Shown one piece after another: positions 11,153-22,340 of a DNA stretch of 64,000 bases. Below the pieces are notes generated by a model, which worked only from the letters and a program-made list of their open reading frames with translations, was not told where the DNA came from and ran no database searches. A program made the position numbers and the translations under genes. The DNA is from Dryococelus australis. Lineage: Eukaryota; Arthropoda; Insecta; Phasmatodea; Phasmatidae. The DNA lies in the NCBI GenBank assembly GCA_029891345.1, contig CM057000.1:122559838-122623837 (forward strand), in the 5' to 3' direction. Position 1 is the stretch's first letter. Every line of letters begins with the position of its first letter.

Positions 11153-11281
11153 AGTGAGTCGAGAGAATTGGGCGGAGATCCCCGAGAAAAACCGCCAACT
11201 AGCAGCATCTTCCGGCACGATTCCCACTTGCGAAAATCCGGGCTTGACCTGGCCGAGAATTGAACATAGTCCGCCTTGGTA
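11153..11281 (-). mobile_element. tRNA-derived SINE fragment
   Basis: The minus strand matches the body of the fuller SINE copies at 28289-28561 and 39277-39527: the caaggcgga...caattctcggccaggtc region and the ggttttctcggggatctc region. The tRNA-like 5' box A is missing. Confidence 0.75.
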
Positions 11282-11505
11282 AATATACGTGGATTTTTTT
11301 TTTTTTTTTTTTTAACTTTTTACGTACATAAAAAATAAAAAGCTTGTTGATTTTGCTGAGTACGGCCATTCTATATTTGTATTTGGATTTAATATAATTA
11401 ATTATTTACAGACTATTTGGGAGTTTTAAGATGCATGTACTTATTAAAAACAATTACGTTATTAATTTAATTTTTAATTGGATGAATTTGAAAAACTAAA
11501 TAAAG
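11282..11505. other. Poly-T tract and AT-rich sequence
   Basis: A run of about 19 T at 11295-11313 may be the remnant of a retroposon tail. No gene seen. Confidence 0.4.
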
Positions 11506-11508
11506 TTT

Positions 11509-11810
11509 GTCCTATGACAACATATAAACATAGGTGGCTTGGTATAATTTTCGAACCATCCGAGTTATAGTTGCCAAATTCATAAAATAGACAACAATGA
11601 GAGGAGTAGCATCTTGGAGTTAAGTAAGCCCTATGTCAACATATAAGGATTGTTGACTCTAATTACCGAACCGTTTAAGTTATAGTTGCCAAATTTATAA
11701 CATAGACATTAACCACGACTATTAGAAGTGGTGCAAAGTCAAGTATGCACTATGTCAACTTAAAAGCATAGGTGGCTGTAATTTCCGAACCGTATAATAA
11801 AGGTATCAAT
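11509..11810. repeat. Tandem repeat, about 118-bp unit, ~2.5 copies
   Basis: The unit begins with ctatgtcaacatataa and carries ccgaaccgtttaagttatag and ttgccaaatt. Copies begin near 11512, 11630 and 11750 with moderate divergence. This looks like a short satellite array. Confidence 0.75.
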
Positions 11811-12180
11811 TGTAGGTGTGTTGGGGGTCACTCCGGCAGCGCTTCCTACTCGTCGGCCTACTGACCGCCATCATGGGCGCCGACCACCAGCAGGCGTCAT
11901 TGCACAAATGGCTTACGTCGGCGCACTGCCCGCCCCACCACCAGCCCCACAATTTGTTACTCAGTGCGTCTTCCAATATTCGGTATTCAGATGTCATCCA
12001 TACAAAAAATGACAGACGTCATCGGCGTAGCGCCCGTTGTCACAGCCCTCCCCCCCCCCCCCCCAGGAGTCGTGAGTTCAAATGGACATCATCGGGGCAC
12101 TTTCCATTTTGCTAGACAGAGTATCTCCCAAGATGATGGACCTAATTGACAAAGCAGGAAGGTCTGGTCATCCGAACCAT
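11811..12180. other. Unassigned block with overlapping short open frames
   Basis: The plus-strand frame at 11816-12115 opens with a hydrophobic FLLVGLLTAIMG segment that resembles a signal peptide, but the frame runs through a 15-C homopolymer (12050-12064) and has no other gene features. Probably chance. Confidence 0.25.
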
Positions 12181-12900
12181 TTAGTTGTCAAGCTTCCGAT
12201 TATGAAACTAATTATCCTCTATCTTAACTAGTGTAGCAGTGAATACTCGTAGGCCACGAAATCGTACGTAATTCCAGACAGTCCCCCTCCTCCCCCGAAC
12301 TAACAATGTGCTTACGTATTTCCAGACAGATGGTCAGTACCACCCTACTAGGGAGAAACGATCTTCCACTTGTGAGTCGTGTACCAAGACTTCGTCATAT
12401 GTAATGCGATGTCACTTACAATTAGTACACAGTCATCGCTAGACAGCAGAGACCCCACATATACAACAACACATACTAGAATAAGCTTACTATTATGAAA
12501 CGAATTATCCCCTATCTTACCTGCGGTAGCAATGAATACTTGTAGGCCGCGAGCAAATCCCGTAATCAATGTGACCTCGCTGGAAACGGAAACCGCGATG
12601 ACAGGCCCCACCCTTCCGTGCACGATAGATACCGACCAAGCACTGCATCTCCACCACCACCTCCCCTTGTCAAAATGCGTATTGGTATACTATTAAAAGG
12701 AAACAATGCATGTTCTCTGAACCATACTCGAGGCACGATTCCTGTAGAGTGGTAATACAAGACGTCATAAAAGCTACCATTGGATGTATGTTCATCGAAG
12801 GTGGGAGCAAGGGCCCCACTGCTAAAATGTCAACACGAAGAGAGTAACCGCCATTGTCTACAGCAGTGGCCATAAATACAAACAGTCCCCGACCCGCACT
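12181..12900 (-). repeat. Degenerate ~300-bp repeat, three copies
   Basis: Segments near 12186-12290, 12481-12600 and 12835-12895 share phrases on plus such as attatgaaac-aattatc and gtagcaatgaatact-gtaggcc. On the minus strand all three keep a frame of the form RGL-x-VF-x-ATA (RGLRVFTATL, RGLQVFIATA, RGLFVFMATA). The middle copy ends in a donor-like accgcag|gtaaga. This may be an old repeated exon or only a decayed repeat. Confidence 0.45.
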
Positions 12901-13244
12901 CGTGTACCAAGCTCATCAGACACAATTAGAGATAGTTATATGCATTGCTCCGTATCTGTTCTCCACTAGCTCGCTAGAGTGCACGAAAGGAAAAGTGCCT
13001 ACCAACCCGCAAGCTCATATTGTACAAGTGGTGGCTAAACAAGACCATACAACGTATGTCATTCGACAAAAGCTATGTAAATCCATCACCAATACAAATT
13101 GTCGGGTTGGCCGACCGGCCTAAGGTGCCTGAGGTAAGCACTGGTTCCATTAAAAGAGAGCGCTGGTTCAAATACCTGCACCTTACCCTTTTTTTTCTGT
13201 GCTCTACTTGAATAAATAAGGTATCGAAGGTTAGATTCCTATTG

Positions 13245-13400
13245 AGCGTGCATGCTGACGCACCTGCAGACAATCGTTCATCATCAGTCCCACTGACCAT
13301 GTAGCATCCATAACAGACGTGCCCTAGAGTTACAGACAGCCATACTCTGACGGCTCTGCACGAACCATCAATGCATGTAATTTTAGGGTTGGAGAGGGGA
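13245..13400 (-). CDS. Weak exon candidate, unknown product
   Basis: Inside a 138-residue minus-strand frame (13073-13489), the segment RAVRVWLSVTLG to DDERLSA ends at a good donor (ctgcag|gtgcgt, near 13265) and follows an acceptor-like ttcgtgcag. No domain is recognised. Its ending resembles those of the repeated segments at 12.2-12.9 kb. Confidence 0.25.
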
Positions 13401-13404
13401 GGGG

Positions 13405-13975
13405 TGCAGGCAGGAGCATCGTGGCCACTTTTCTTTGGCTGGCGCCATTTTAGTTCGTCATAAACCTTCGTTCTGGATAAAAGCACCACTGCTCAATGCT
13501 ATTTCCCACTTCACCGGACAGCTGCAGGCCTCCTGTGGCATGACTGGGTGCTTGAGCTCTGCGAAGCCAGGGTTTAAATCCAGCATACAGATGAGTTCAA
13601 CCCTTGTTAAGCAATATTAAATAGGCGTATTAGTTTAATAATAATTTATCAGGAAAATTTATTCGTCTGTTAAGCCGATATAGTGCGTCCATTATTTTAT
13701 AAACATTTAACATCTTATGTACGAGATTCCCTGAACTTTTGTTGTGATAGTTTATAGTGTACACATTGTTTCCATCATTGTGATGTTTGCAATCATCTAT
13801 TATTTTTTTAATAATCCGTGCATTATTCGGTTAGGATTTTTCAAATGTAAATTACCGAAATGTGTGTTAAATAATTGTTCGGACCGATGTAGTGCATCCG
13901 TTAGTTAAAATAATTTTTCTTCGAGGAAGTTTGTGGATTTTTAAAAGTATACTGCATTTCTATGAAGTCTTGCAG
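13405..13975. other. No gene; possible decayed Polinton interior
   Basis: AT-rich. The phrases ccgatatagtgcgtcc (13676) and ccgatgtagtgcatcc (13883) form a pair of related short segments. It directly precedes the orphan Polinton terminus. Confidence 0.35.
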
Positions 13976-13979
13976 TATT

Positions 13980-15552
13980 AAGCCCTTGTTCATGCCATCC
14001 GAGTCTCCTTACACTTCGATGGAAATTGTGTTAAAAGTGAATTATTTTTACAATAGCGAAATTTAATCTTCCCAGGGAAGTGAAAGTAGTGTTAAAAATT
14101 TGGGTAAGTTTTTCTCAGTACTAGTATGTCCATGATATCGTTACGTATTGTAAAAAGTTGTCTGTGCAATTCGCTGCTTAATTTGCAGATCATTAATAGT
14201 AGCTTGCTATGAATCCTTTTTTTTATAGATATAATTCAGGATGTGTATGAGTAGTGTGTAAATCGTTTTGTTGTCTGTTGTAGGACCTAATGTATTCAAG
14301 TCGTTTGCTTCCATCTTTAAGTTATCAGAATGTATGGTAAACCAGTTTTCTAAGGAAGTATTAATTAAGTTGAAAATTCAAGTACGTGAGTCCTGCTCAA
14401 CTCTCTTTCCTGTAATTTCAACTCGGCCACAAGCTCCACTTCTATATGTCATTCCTTGACTGTCCTCACAGCCTCACAGACGTGTTTTGGGAGAGGTGCT
14501 TGTGCGATTTCATTAATTAGTTTTTTTTAATTCAAGGATTGTAATTGATATATTAGTAAGTGCATTATAAACATAATTTATATCCATTTATCATGTAGTT
14601 GTCTAGTCACATCTCTTTCCGACTAGCTACAGCCTCAATCGCCTGCCAGATGCTGGCCACGCTTATTGCCTCTGGCGCAACATGCAAAGTCTCTAATCGT
14701 GCTTAGAAGTCTTCGCAAATCCGATAGGTACTAACGTCATTCCTTCAGCAACCTCGCAGCCGGACAGAAGTGTTTCTCCTTCATGTATAGTTTCATTAAT
14801 TTAAAAAACAGGATAGCTAGATTCCGTAATTCGTTTAGTGATAGTCACGTACTTGTGTTCGGTAGACATTTAATTAATTCATTTTGAAACGCATATCTAA
14901 TCAGATGGGGTAGATTTCATTTCCCAGAAATACGGGCTATAAGTCATTCATTCTGTGATCTCCTGAACCCAATGAACGTATATTAAAATAATTTTATTTC
15001 TTTCCATAGCTAGGGTACATTATAGTTTAAACACTCCTACATTTCTCTCATGTGTTAACTGTATGTTGTTTTCTCTTTCTGTTTAGTTACTATAACCAAA
15101 AAATCGTCTATCTCCCACCAATGTCTACATGCAATATCACTCCCAACCCCCCAAAAAAAAACATTTATGCCACTCTTACATCAAACTCAACTCATATATT
15201 CCCTAGACAATATAAGATTCCCTCACTCCAGTGTCAGCCATCGTCCTGACAACGTTACTCCTCTATATACACCCCTTCCCCAACACACGAACACCTCAGT
15301 ACAGCAACAGAGCTCCGAGGGTGAGAACCTGCCAGAGCTGCTTCCCACCAAAAAAAAAAAGAAAAAGAAAATAAAGTATACCCAACTATACACAAACAAA
15401 CAAAATCCATCAAAGAAATTTGATCAAACATTTTCATCAAAGAAATTTGACCAAATTTCTTTGATAGCATTTCATCGGATTAAGATCGGATTAAGGATTA
15501 ATCCAGTTAATTTTATATCAAAGGGTTAATCCGATTAATCAAAGGTGACATC
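13980..15552 (+). mobile_element. Orphan Polinton terminal repeat
   Basis: This 1.57-kb stretch matches the right TIR of the Polinton at 43920-61859 over much of its length. Shared pieces include catccgagtctcc and gtgttaaaagtgaattatt (13997-14055), cgttttgttgtctgttgtagga (14263-14284), ctctcatgtgttaactgta (15046-15064), the ccagagctgcttccca segment (15331) and the subterminal atcaaagaaatttgatc palindromes (15411-15466). The outermost bases with the ggggcgtgcc end are lost, and no partner TIR with opposite orientation is present in the window. It is therefore a truncated second copy or a solo TIR. It shares an internal duplication with the left TIR that the right TIR lacks. Confidence 0.85.
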
Positions 15553-15730
15553 CCTTTGTATCTAGAAAGCCCATGCATCTACTACATACAAAAATAATGT
15601 AATTTTGGTCAATCCATCATATAAATATATCACTCAAGTCAACACCCAACTAAAAAAAAACCGAGGTTAGATAGTGAAAGAGAATACTCCCTCCTATACC
15701 ACACGAAATAAGTGGCTGTGTCAGGATACA
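15553..15730. other. Spacer between Polinton end and Gypsy element
   Basis: AT-rich, no features recognised. Confidence 0.4.
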
Positions 15731-15824
15731 ACTGTTACATATCTCGCATATTAACCCATCAGTAGTTATTGCCGCTATGGAATACACTGTATTTACTGTC
15801 CATGCTCGATACACTGGAGTTACA

Positions 15825-16420
15825 TATGGTGGCCAGAGATGGACCCTGACATTGAAGGGATGGTCAGCACTGCCACACATGTCAGCAACAACGCACATAT
15901 CCCGCTACAGTGCAGGAAGTATATTGGTGCCCAGAAGTAAAACCTTGGTCCCGATTGCATATAGATTTTTTTGGGCCTTTTCAAGGGAAGACCTTTTTGA
16001 TAATGGTAGATTCGTACTCTAAATGGTTGAAGTCAAAAAGGTATCATCGGTGTCTTCGGTGGCTGTGATCCAAGAGCTACGGAAATATTCAGCTACCATG
16101 GCATTCCAGAGTGTGAGGTCTCCGACAACGGCACAGCCTTTGTGTCACAAGACATGAAGTCTTTCGCAAATTAAAATGGAATCTGTCCTGTGCAAGCAAC
16201 GCCGTTCCACCCTTCAAGCAATGGCCAGGCTAAGAGAATGGGTCAAATGGTAAAGGGGAAGTTGAGGAAACTCGGGGCAGGAGACTGGAAGATGAGACTG
16301 GCTCGGATACTCTTTGCATTGCTTTCAACACCATGTGTAGGAACGCTTCAGATTAGCTGCCTGAAATGCTGCATCGTGCACTTCCAACCATTCCCATTCT
16401 TTCCCGTGATCCAGTAACTG
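15825..16420 (+). pseudogene. Ty3/Gypsy integrase, inverted relative to the rest
   Basis: The plus strand reads, with frameshifts, from a WWPEMDPDI region (zinc-binding N-terminus) through DFFGPFQGKTF near 15970 and VDSYSKWLEVKKVSS near 16010-16045. The catalytic SDNGTAFVS motif lies near 16117-16150, followed by TPFHPSSNGQAKRM (16199-16240). These are the DDE integrase core motifs of Gypsy elements. It would insert the cDNA copy into the genome. Several stops and frameshifts make it non-functional. Its strand is opposite to gag and RT. Confidence 0.88.
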
Positions 16421-16439
16421 ATGCAACGGTTGCCTTGTT

Positions 16440-17177
16440 GCGAAGAAACCTTTCATAGAAATTCAGGAGCCATAAGAATGACTGCAGTTCTTGTTGGTCG
16501 GTGCTGGGCTTCGTGGATGGCTTTTAATTTTTTCTGCTGTCGGATGTATCCCCGAGCTATCCAACCGTATCCCAGAAACTTCACCAATGCAGCTGCAAAC
16601 ACACACTTGTCTATTTCCAGCTGTAACCCTACACCATCAATTCTTCCCAGCACCTGGTGTACCCGCCACCAATGCTAATCGTCATTCACTTCGGTGATCA
16701 AAATATCGTCCAACAGTACCACCACCCCAGGTATCCCAGCCAACAAGGTCACCATAATACAGCTGGAGCATTATTAATGTCAAAGGGCAGTCGTTTCACC
16801 CGAAATAATCCACTGTTAAGATCCCCGGTGTCACCTCATCCACCGCCACTTGTAGGTACGCTTCTTCCAAGTTCCACAGGTTCATAAACCCCTCGCTCCA
16901 TCAACCTATCAATTTCCTCACTCACTCTCTCTGCCAATGCAAATACTACCCTCCAGTTCTTCCAAAATTCTGGCTTGGCATCCGGTTGGAGCTCGGTGGT
17001 CACCAATGGTCCCTTGTATTGTCCTAGCTCTGCATTTGCAAAGACCAGTGGATATTGGTTTACCAGTTCTGTAGCCTTGCCCTGTTGTAACAAGTGGGTC
17101 CCTTCCACTATAATGTCCAAGGGCTTCAACCAGCAACGTCCTAACAGGCTTGAACCAATCGCCTCTGCCACCATCAA
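16440..17177 (-). pseudogene. Ty3/Gypsy reverse transcriptase fragments
   Basis: Read right to left: VNQYPLVFANAELGQYKGP and RLMERGVYEPV (16836-17177), then GLFRVKRLPFDINNAPA near 16760-16815, then the active-site block LLDDILIT near 16700-16716 (the usual aromatic residue before LDD is Leu here). The last segment is RRIDGVGLQLEIDKC-type sequence with VKFLGYG (16453-16653). The order matches the palm and thumb of a Gypsy RT. Several frameshifts separate the pieces. RNase H is not seen; sequence breaks off where the inverted integrase begins. Confidence 0.88.
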
Positions 17178-17179
17178 GG

Positions 17180-17387
17180 ACTAAGCTGCAGCAGTTTTGG
17201 TGCGAACTTGCACCGTTAATGACCAAGCACGCTTTGTTGTTCTTGAGACCATGGTATGCAACACCAACCTTACTCCCTGTAGTGCTGGTTGGCCTGGCCA
17301 TAGTCGTCTATAGGTCTCGTTACTATTAATTGTATGGTCTTCCACTGTATCTACTATCCAGCTGCCATCTAACCACACTTTCACCAA
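17180..17387 (-). pseudogene. Ty3/Gypsy protease/linker region
   Basis: A 68-residue frame between gag and RT. Position in the element suggests the protease-to-RT linker. I cannot see an unambiguous DTG/DSG catalytic triplet, so this is assigned by location only. Nearby on the minus strand a CLVINGASS-type stretch may be the mutated protease active-site neighbourhood. Confidence 0.45.
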
Positions 17388-17579
17388 GATTGGTTATTGG
17401 CCTCTAAGTGGTCCTACATGCATACCATATAAACTCTACATTGCAGAGTCTTCATCGGAAGAGTACAGTTTTTCCTGAATGCTGTAATTTGCAGTTCTTT
17501 TGTTATCAGTGGGGTTCTTGGGGGACCTTTGCTTTTCTAGTTTCTTTTTTTAAATACATGCTCGTTCCAGATGGCCAAA

Positions 17580-17783
17580 CTATGAACATAAATTACATGT
17601 GGTACCTTCATGTCGACAATTTTGGGGACTATGCAATCCATTGCATCGCCAGCATGCTTGTCGTCCCCTTCTCCTTTGATCATCATATGTCCCCTTGCTA
17701 GGTCTGTCTCCTGACGCACGCTTCTGCACTGTCATATCTGCAACCGCTGCGACCACATCACTCACTGTTACAGCTCCCACCAA
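17580..17783 (-). pseudogene. Gag nucleocapsid zinc knuckle region
   Basis: The frame contains CWRCNGLHSPQNCRHEGTTC, in which CxxC-x3-H-x4-C is the retroviral-type zinc knuckle. It is followed by a second Cys pair, and basic residues precede it. It would bind genomic RNA in the particle. It follows the capsid frame on the minus strand. Confidence 0.8.
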
Positions 17784-18284
17784 GTCACATTACGGCTTGC
17801 TGTTTCCGCTGCTGTGGCCACATCCACGGCCTTCTTAAAGCTCAATTTGCCCTTAGACAGCATGGTATGTAGTACTGCCTTATCGCTTACTCCACAAACT
17901 AAACGATCCCGCAACATGCGCTCCAGATCTGCAAATTTACAGTGTGTGGATAGCTGTTGTAGTTCTGCCGCATATGTGGAAATAGTTTCCCCCTCTTGCT
18001 GGTCACGCTTGTGAAACTTGAATGTCTCCACAATCTCACTTGGAATAGGCTCAAAATGCATCGATAGCAACCTTAAAATAACATCACATTACCCTTTACT
18101 TTAGGCGCTACTAACGATGCAACCAAACTATAAGGTTGGTGCCACACACTGTAAAGAATATTGCTTTCTTCTCTTCCGCATTCTGTATCTTGTTGGCCAC
18201 AAAGTAGTAATGTAGTCGTTCAGCGTAGGTTTTCCACGAATCTCTCCCCGGAAGGAACTCACCAAACAAACTAAACAACGCCAT
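17768..18284 (-). pseudogene. Ty3/Gypsy Gag capsid
   Basis: The frame starts at ATG 18284-18282 with MALFSLFGEFLPG and WKTYAERLHYYFVANKI, which is the usual opening of insect Gypsy Gag. After a disruption near 18075-18110 it continues with FKFHKRDQQEGETISTYAAE and DRLVCGVSDKAVLHTML, the conserved helical capsid region. Gag forms the virus-like particle. At least one frameshift separates the halves. Confidence 0.85.
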
Positions 18285-18480
18285 CCCGCATACGAGTACC
18301 GGCCATTGATGTTATGAACTTTAATTCGTGCTCATCGTGACTCCGAACCGACGTCCATCGAATACCGTGAATTTGCATCCGCTCGTCGCCAATCTTTCAT
18401 ATCTCGCACATTAACCCGTCTTCGGTTATTGCCGCTATGGACTACACTATATTTACTGTCCATACTTGACACACTGGCCT

Positions 18481-19955
18481 GCGCTGAGTGACAATGCGCA
18501 CATGCTTGAATGGTGTAACAGTATATGCTTTCAGAGAGGCATAATTAAAATGTATTTAAAATAAGTGAACACCAGTTTATAAATGCTAAAACACTCTCAG
18601 ATTGTTTAAGTTGGTTGAATTCAGTGTGACATACATGAGAATTGAGGAATAAGGAATAAGGCATAAGGTTTAATTTTTAGAGTGCTAGTCATATGTGCTT
18701 GTGCTGAACAAAGTGCTGTGCCTATGTGAGTTACATTTAAAACACGCATAGCGAACGTGTGTTCGCTGTTGCAAAGAAAGATCTTCTAAGTGTCTCACTG
18801 ACGTACCAAACAAAATGTCGGTAGACAAATTCCAACTGTGCAAGTAGAACACTAGGTGCCGTCGGCAGTTTAGCTTTCATGTCGTCAACGTGTAAACAAC
18901 GAGCGCGTGCACACTTGCACAGATAGTGAGAGTTGTCCCCCAACTTGCGTTGTGATTGACTCCTTGTGCAAGAATACAGAACTAATATTGAGAAAATGGC
19001 TCTTGAGAGCCGAAGGGGTTATAATGGAGCACCGCCAGAATGCAAGGACGGAGAGAATGACAGATCCCGAGAAAACACAGATACCAAATGGACACTACCA
19101 TTACAAATTACACATAGTGCTCACATGGTATTTTGCATGAGAACTATTTCCTAATAGGCAGTACCAACACAAATGATTTCTCGCTGATTTTATTCACATT
19201 TATTATAAATGAACTATTATAACTAAGAAATTAAAAATAGGCAAGACTTCAATTCAACAAAATAGAAGGTACTTCTATGTTAACACAGGTATAGAACAAC
19301 TGTTGCACATGACATACATATAGGAAAAAACTAAACTTTTTATACATAGGGTGATTTCTCAAAAGTTTGATTTAAAAAGTGTGAAGAAACCGCGAATATA
19401 CTATAGTTGGTTGGAAGGGAAGGTCCTCGCAGAAGTTCTTGCACCTGGCCTCGCTTTCGCTAGAGACGGCGCAGCTTACACACACAGTAGTCTACCTCCA
19501 GACATTACGGACACAATGCATTACTAGATCAATAACTTATTGGACACGCTGGCACGTTTCCAAGCACGCGCCACGCCACCTACATCACTTCACTTCAAGG
19601 GGCCGGCATTAATTTGACAAAACATTGTATTAACAGCCGGACTTCACAGGTATACGCTGTGGCACTCAAAGTATCGGAATTTTTTTTCAAATACGCTGTT
19701 ATAATTTCAAAACAAAATTAATTGAAAAAAAAATTGCGTCAGCTGTAGAACAGAAGAACCGTGGCGTTCACAACTAGCAAAAAGGGGAAGAAGGTAGGTT
19801 ATAAACTGCGCCTCCTTAAATAATTTAGTAAATGGTATAAGTGGAGAAAAAAAAACTTTAAGAGGGTGCCTAAGAGCCTCGTAAAGTTAACCCCAACCCC
19901 TTCCACACGACTGGGCAACTAAAGGCGTGCCCCAGACGTTTTTTCCACTGAAGGC
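18481..19955. other. No gene seen
   Basis: Unassigned. A phrase at 19374-19397 repeats one at 8320-8356. 19410-19620 is moderately GC-rich with CpG but has no recognisable frame. Confidence 0.4.
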
Positions 19956-19957
19956 TG

Positions 19958-20460
19958 GCCTACAATTGATTTAGCACACGCACAGCCCGTGCGATAGCAC
20001 ATAACATACGCACAGCTCGAATCTGAAAGCCTACAATCAAAATAGCGCACGCACAGAAACGACGGATGTTAAAACAAAACCGACGTGGAAATGAAAGTAA
20101 ATGATGCTCGGTAAGTTGCGCGTGCGTGTGTTGGTCACATTGGAAAATTTTGTCGACAACTGTTTACTTTGCTGCTCGTGACTTAATTTGTAGAAATATA
20201 ATACGCTATACCGTTCATCTTAACATACATCGCTTGTACAATAGCATTTTCAATCAAAACAAACCACTGTTTATATGGCACCAAACTTCCCAAGTACTAG
20301 TCAGATTCAATACTTTTGATTCTCACATGAACTCGGTGGTATCGAGGTTCTGATTGGTCACGCACAGCGCACACGAATAGGAACTATAGTATATTGGTCA
20401 ACCTTCTGTGAGTGGATTGTGTGCTAAATTTATGTACGTGTGCTATGCGTGATTGTAGGC
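19958..20460. mobile_element. MITE with GCCTACAAT termini
   Basis: The left end gcctacaattgatttagcacacg and the right end, reverse complemented (gcctacaatcacgcatagcacacg), form imperfect TIRs about 25-40 bases long. A further gcctacaatcaaaatagcgcacgcacag copy lies inside at 20031. No matching duplication of flanks is visible, so family assignment is open. The interior is non-coding. Confidence 0.6.
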
Positions 20461-20787
20461 AGCGTCATTCCAGTACTTGCGTTCTACTTTCTGTGTTTGT
20501 GCTATATTCTGTGCTAAATAAAATGTAGGTCGGCATTGACAGAGGTAGACGGGCATCGCTCATGAGTTAGGGAGGATAAAGTGCGAGTGTGCATGCAATC
20601 TGCACAGTGATCATCTCTATGTGCCAACATCTAACTGCTTTTACTCCTACACAACTGTTCGACCAACGTTGGTGGGACTGATTACCAAAAAGCCCTATAA
20701 CTGAATAGGAATTTTGCTATACTGAAATACCTTAAAATGAGAAGTTAGTATAATTGCTTAGATATGCCATTGCACGTCTCACTCTTA

Positions 20788-20807
20788 GGCTGTTTCTGAA
20801 TTCTCAA
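20788..20807 (+). repeat. Left member of a 20-base inverted repeat pair
   Basis: aggctgtttctgaattctca here is the exact inverse of 27191-27210. See the finding on this pair. Confidence 0.8.
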
Positions 20808-21060
20808 AAATTGCATAATTGTGCGTATTTGTCGCCGGAATCATGTGTATACTAGCATTGTTCAAATTCCCACCATAGTACACACAGTAAGTATTCTTGG
20901 TAAGTATTTGAAATTGTATACATGTGGGGCATACTACGTACTTACGACAGTCGCCATATTGTATTTCAGGTGTGAAAAATAACGTGTACTTTTGTGGAAA
21001 TAAAGCTCGCAAGATTTAAAAGTTAATAAGTAGTATTTACAAAATGTCGTTCTATTGTAT

Positions 21061-21455
21061 GTGTAAATAATTGTCAGCTTAATAAATGTGCTTTCAACTA
21101 TGAATAAAATTCTGAGTGTTGTTTAGACGTCTGCAGCATATTTCCCAGGTGTCTAGTTATACAAACAATATTACAATTTCAATCCGCATTTCCAAAATAT
21201 TACAAACCCCACGGAGTTGTATTTATCTTTCTTTTTTTATCAATGTGTATATTGCCGTGAATGGGCTGTGTAAATAATTGTCAGGTTAATAAATGTGCAT
21301 AGAAATATGGATAACATTATGAGCGTTTTATAGATTTCTGCAGCATATTTCCGACGTGTTTGCATACAAATAATATTAAAATTGCATTCTGCATTTCCAA
21401 TTTAGCAGGTACTAACCTCATTGAATTGTATTTATCTTTCTTTTGGTATCAAACA
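21061..21455 (+). repeat. Tandem duplication, ~207-bp unit, two copies
   Basis: Both copies start gtgtaaataattgtcag (21061, 21268) and end ttgtatttatctttctttt. Shared inner phrases include ctgcagcatatttcc and gcatttccaa. Divergence is roughly 20%. No coding content. Confidence 0.85.
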
Positions 21456-22220
21456 TATGATAGGTTAGGTATCGGGGGAAGAGGAAAGGATGCCAGTGTC
21501 TGTGTAATGTCTCTTTACATACGATAAATAAATGCAAAAGATCCTATAACAACTGCTATAATTTTTTTACAATCTTCTAATGACGTAAAAAAGTAATATA
21601 GCAAGGCTATTGGTGTGGTATGAATATTTGAGAAATCAACAGAAGCTGAACAGATAAACGTAACCTCAGGATACCGAGGTGCAAGAATTTTTATATTCCT
21701 GCTATGGTGTAAATTTATAATAAATAGCATCTGTAACGTGTGTGACTAACATAAGCCTGATGCTGCCAGGTTATTGTTTATTTTCATTCTTAGGTGATCC
21801 CTTGCAGTCTCTCTTGGCCCTATGTGGTTGCATATTTCATACAACAGATGGTGAATTTGCCCTAAAAGTTAGAATGAAATAATACAACAGATGGGACATT
21901 TGCCTTAAAAGTTAGAATAAAATAGTGGTAACCGTATGTAGAGTAAAAACAAAGTAATTCGTAATTACCAGCATTCGTGAGTGCAGTGTTCAAATAAAGT
22001 GCGTATGTTGTGAAAAAATAATGGTTGGCAGGGGTGTAGTGTTCCGAGCGGCTGCAACCACTTGATACGTTGCACGGGATTCGTTATGGCAATTAAGTGC
22101 AATAACACAATGCGAGCGAGAATATATAGTTGACATCAAATTTATTGATAGCTGTAGATGGTGCACTATTATAATGATACGCAACTTCATTCGCTGTAAC
22201 AATGACATACACTTGTACAC
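21456..22220. other. No gene seen
   Basis: AT-rich. A short direct repeat, acagatgg...ttgcc-taaaagttagaat-aaat, occurs at about 21843 and 21888. Confidence 0.4.
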
Positions 22221-22224
22221 TTTA

Positions 22225-22340
22225 CTAGTCTTGGGATACTTTATGGCGATTCCCCGATAGACTAATTAGCCATGGGATGCATTACAGCGATTCCTCTGAG
22301 GCTACGAGCCATGGGATGCATTACAGCGATTCCCCTAGGG
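22225..22340 (+). repeat. Short tandem repeat, ~38-bp unit, three copies
   Basis: gccatgggatgcattacagcgattcc occurs at 22270 and 22308, with a more diverged copy (ggatactttatggcgattcc) at 22234. Confidence 0.8.

Larger units (their letters stand above)
15735..18480 (-). mobile_element. Ty3/Gypsy LTR retrotransposon, rearranged
   Basis: The element is delimited by two direct, about 83%-identical 80-base segments (15738-15818 and 18398-18476) that contain attaaccc, ggttattgccgctatgga and atttactgtccat. These are probably LTR remnants. Between them gag, zinc knuckle, protease-like and reverse transcriptase segments run on the minus strand (18284 to 16440), while the integrase block (15825-16420) runs on the plus strand. 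The internal length of about 2.6 kb is far below the 4-5 kb of intact elements, so RNase H and parts of pol are deleted. Confidence 0.8.

Noticed and set aside
11816..12115. Open frame with a signal-peptide-like start
   Set aside because: It runs through a 15-C homopolymer and has no conserved domain, splice signals or family resemblance.
13073..13489. 138-residue minus-strand frame as one gene
   Set aside because: Only a short inner part has splice-like borders; the full frame has no recognisable domain and overlaps non-coding-looking sequence.
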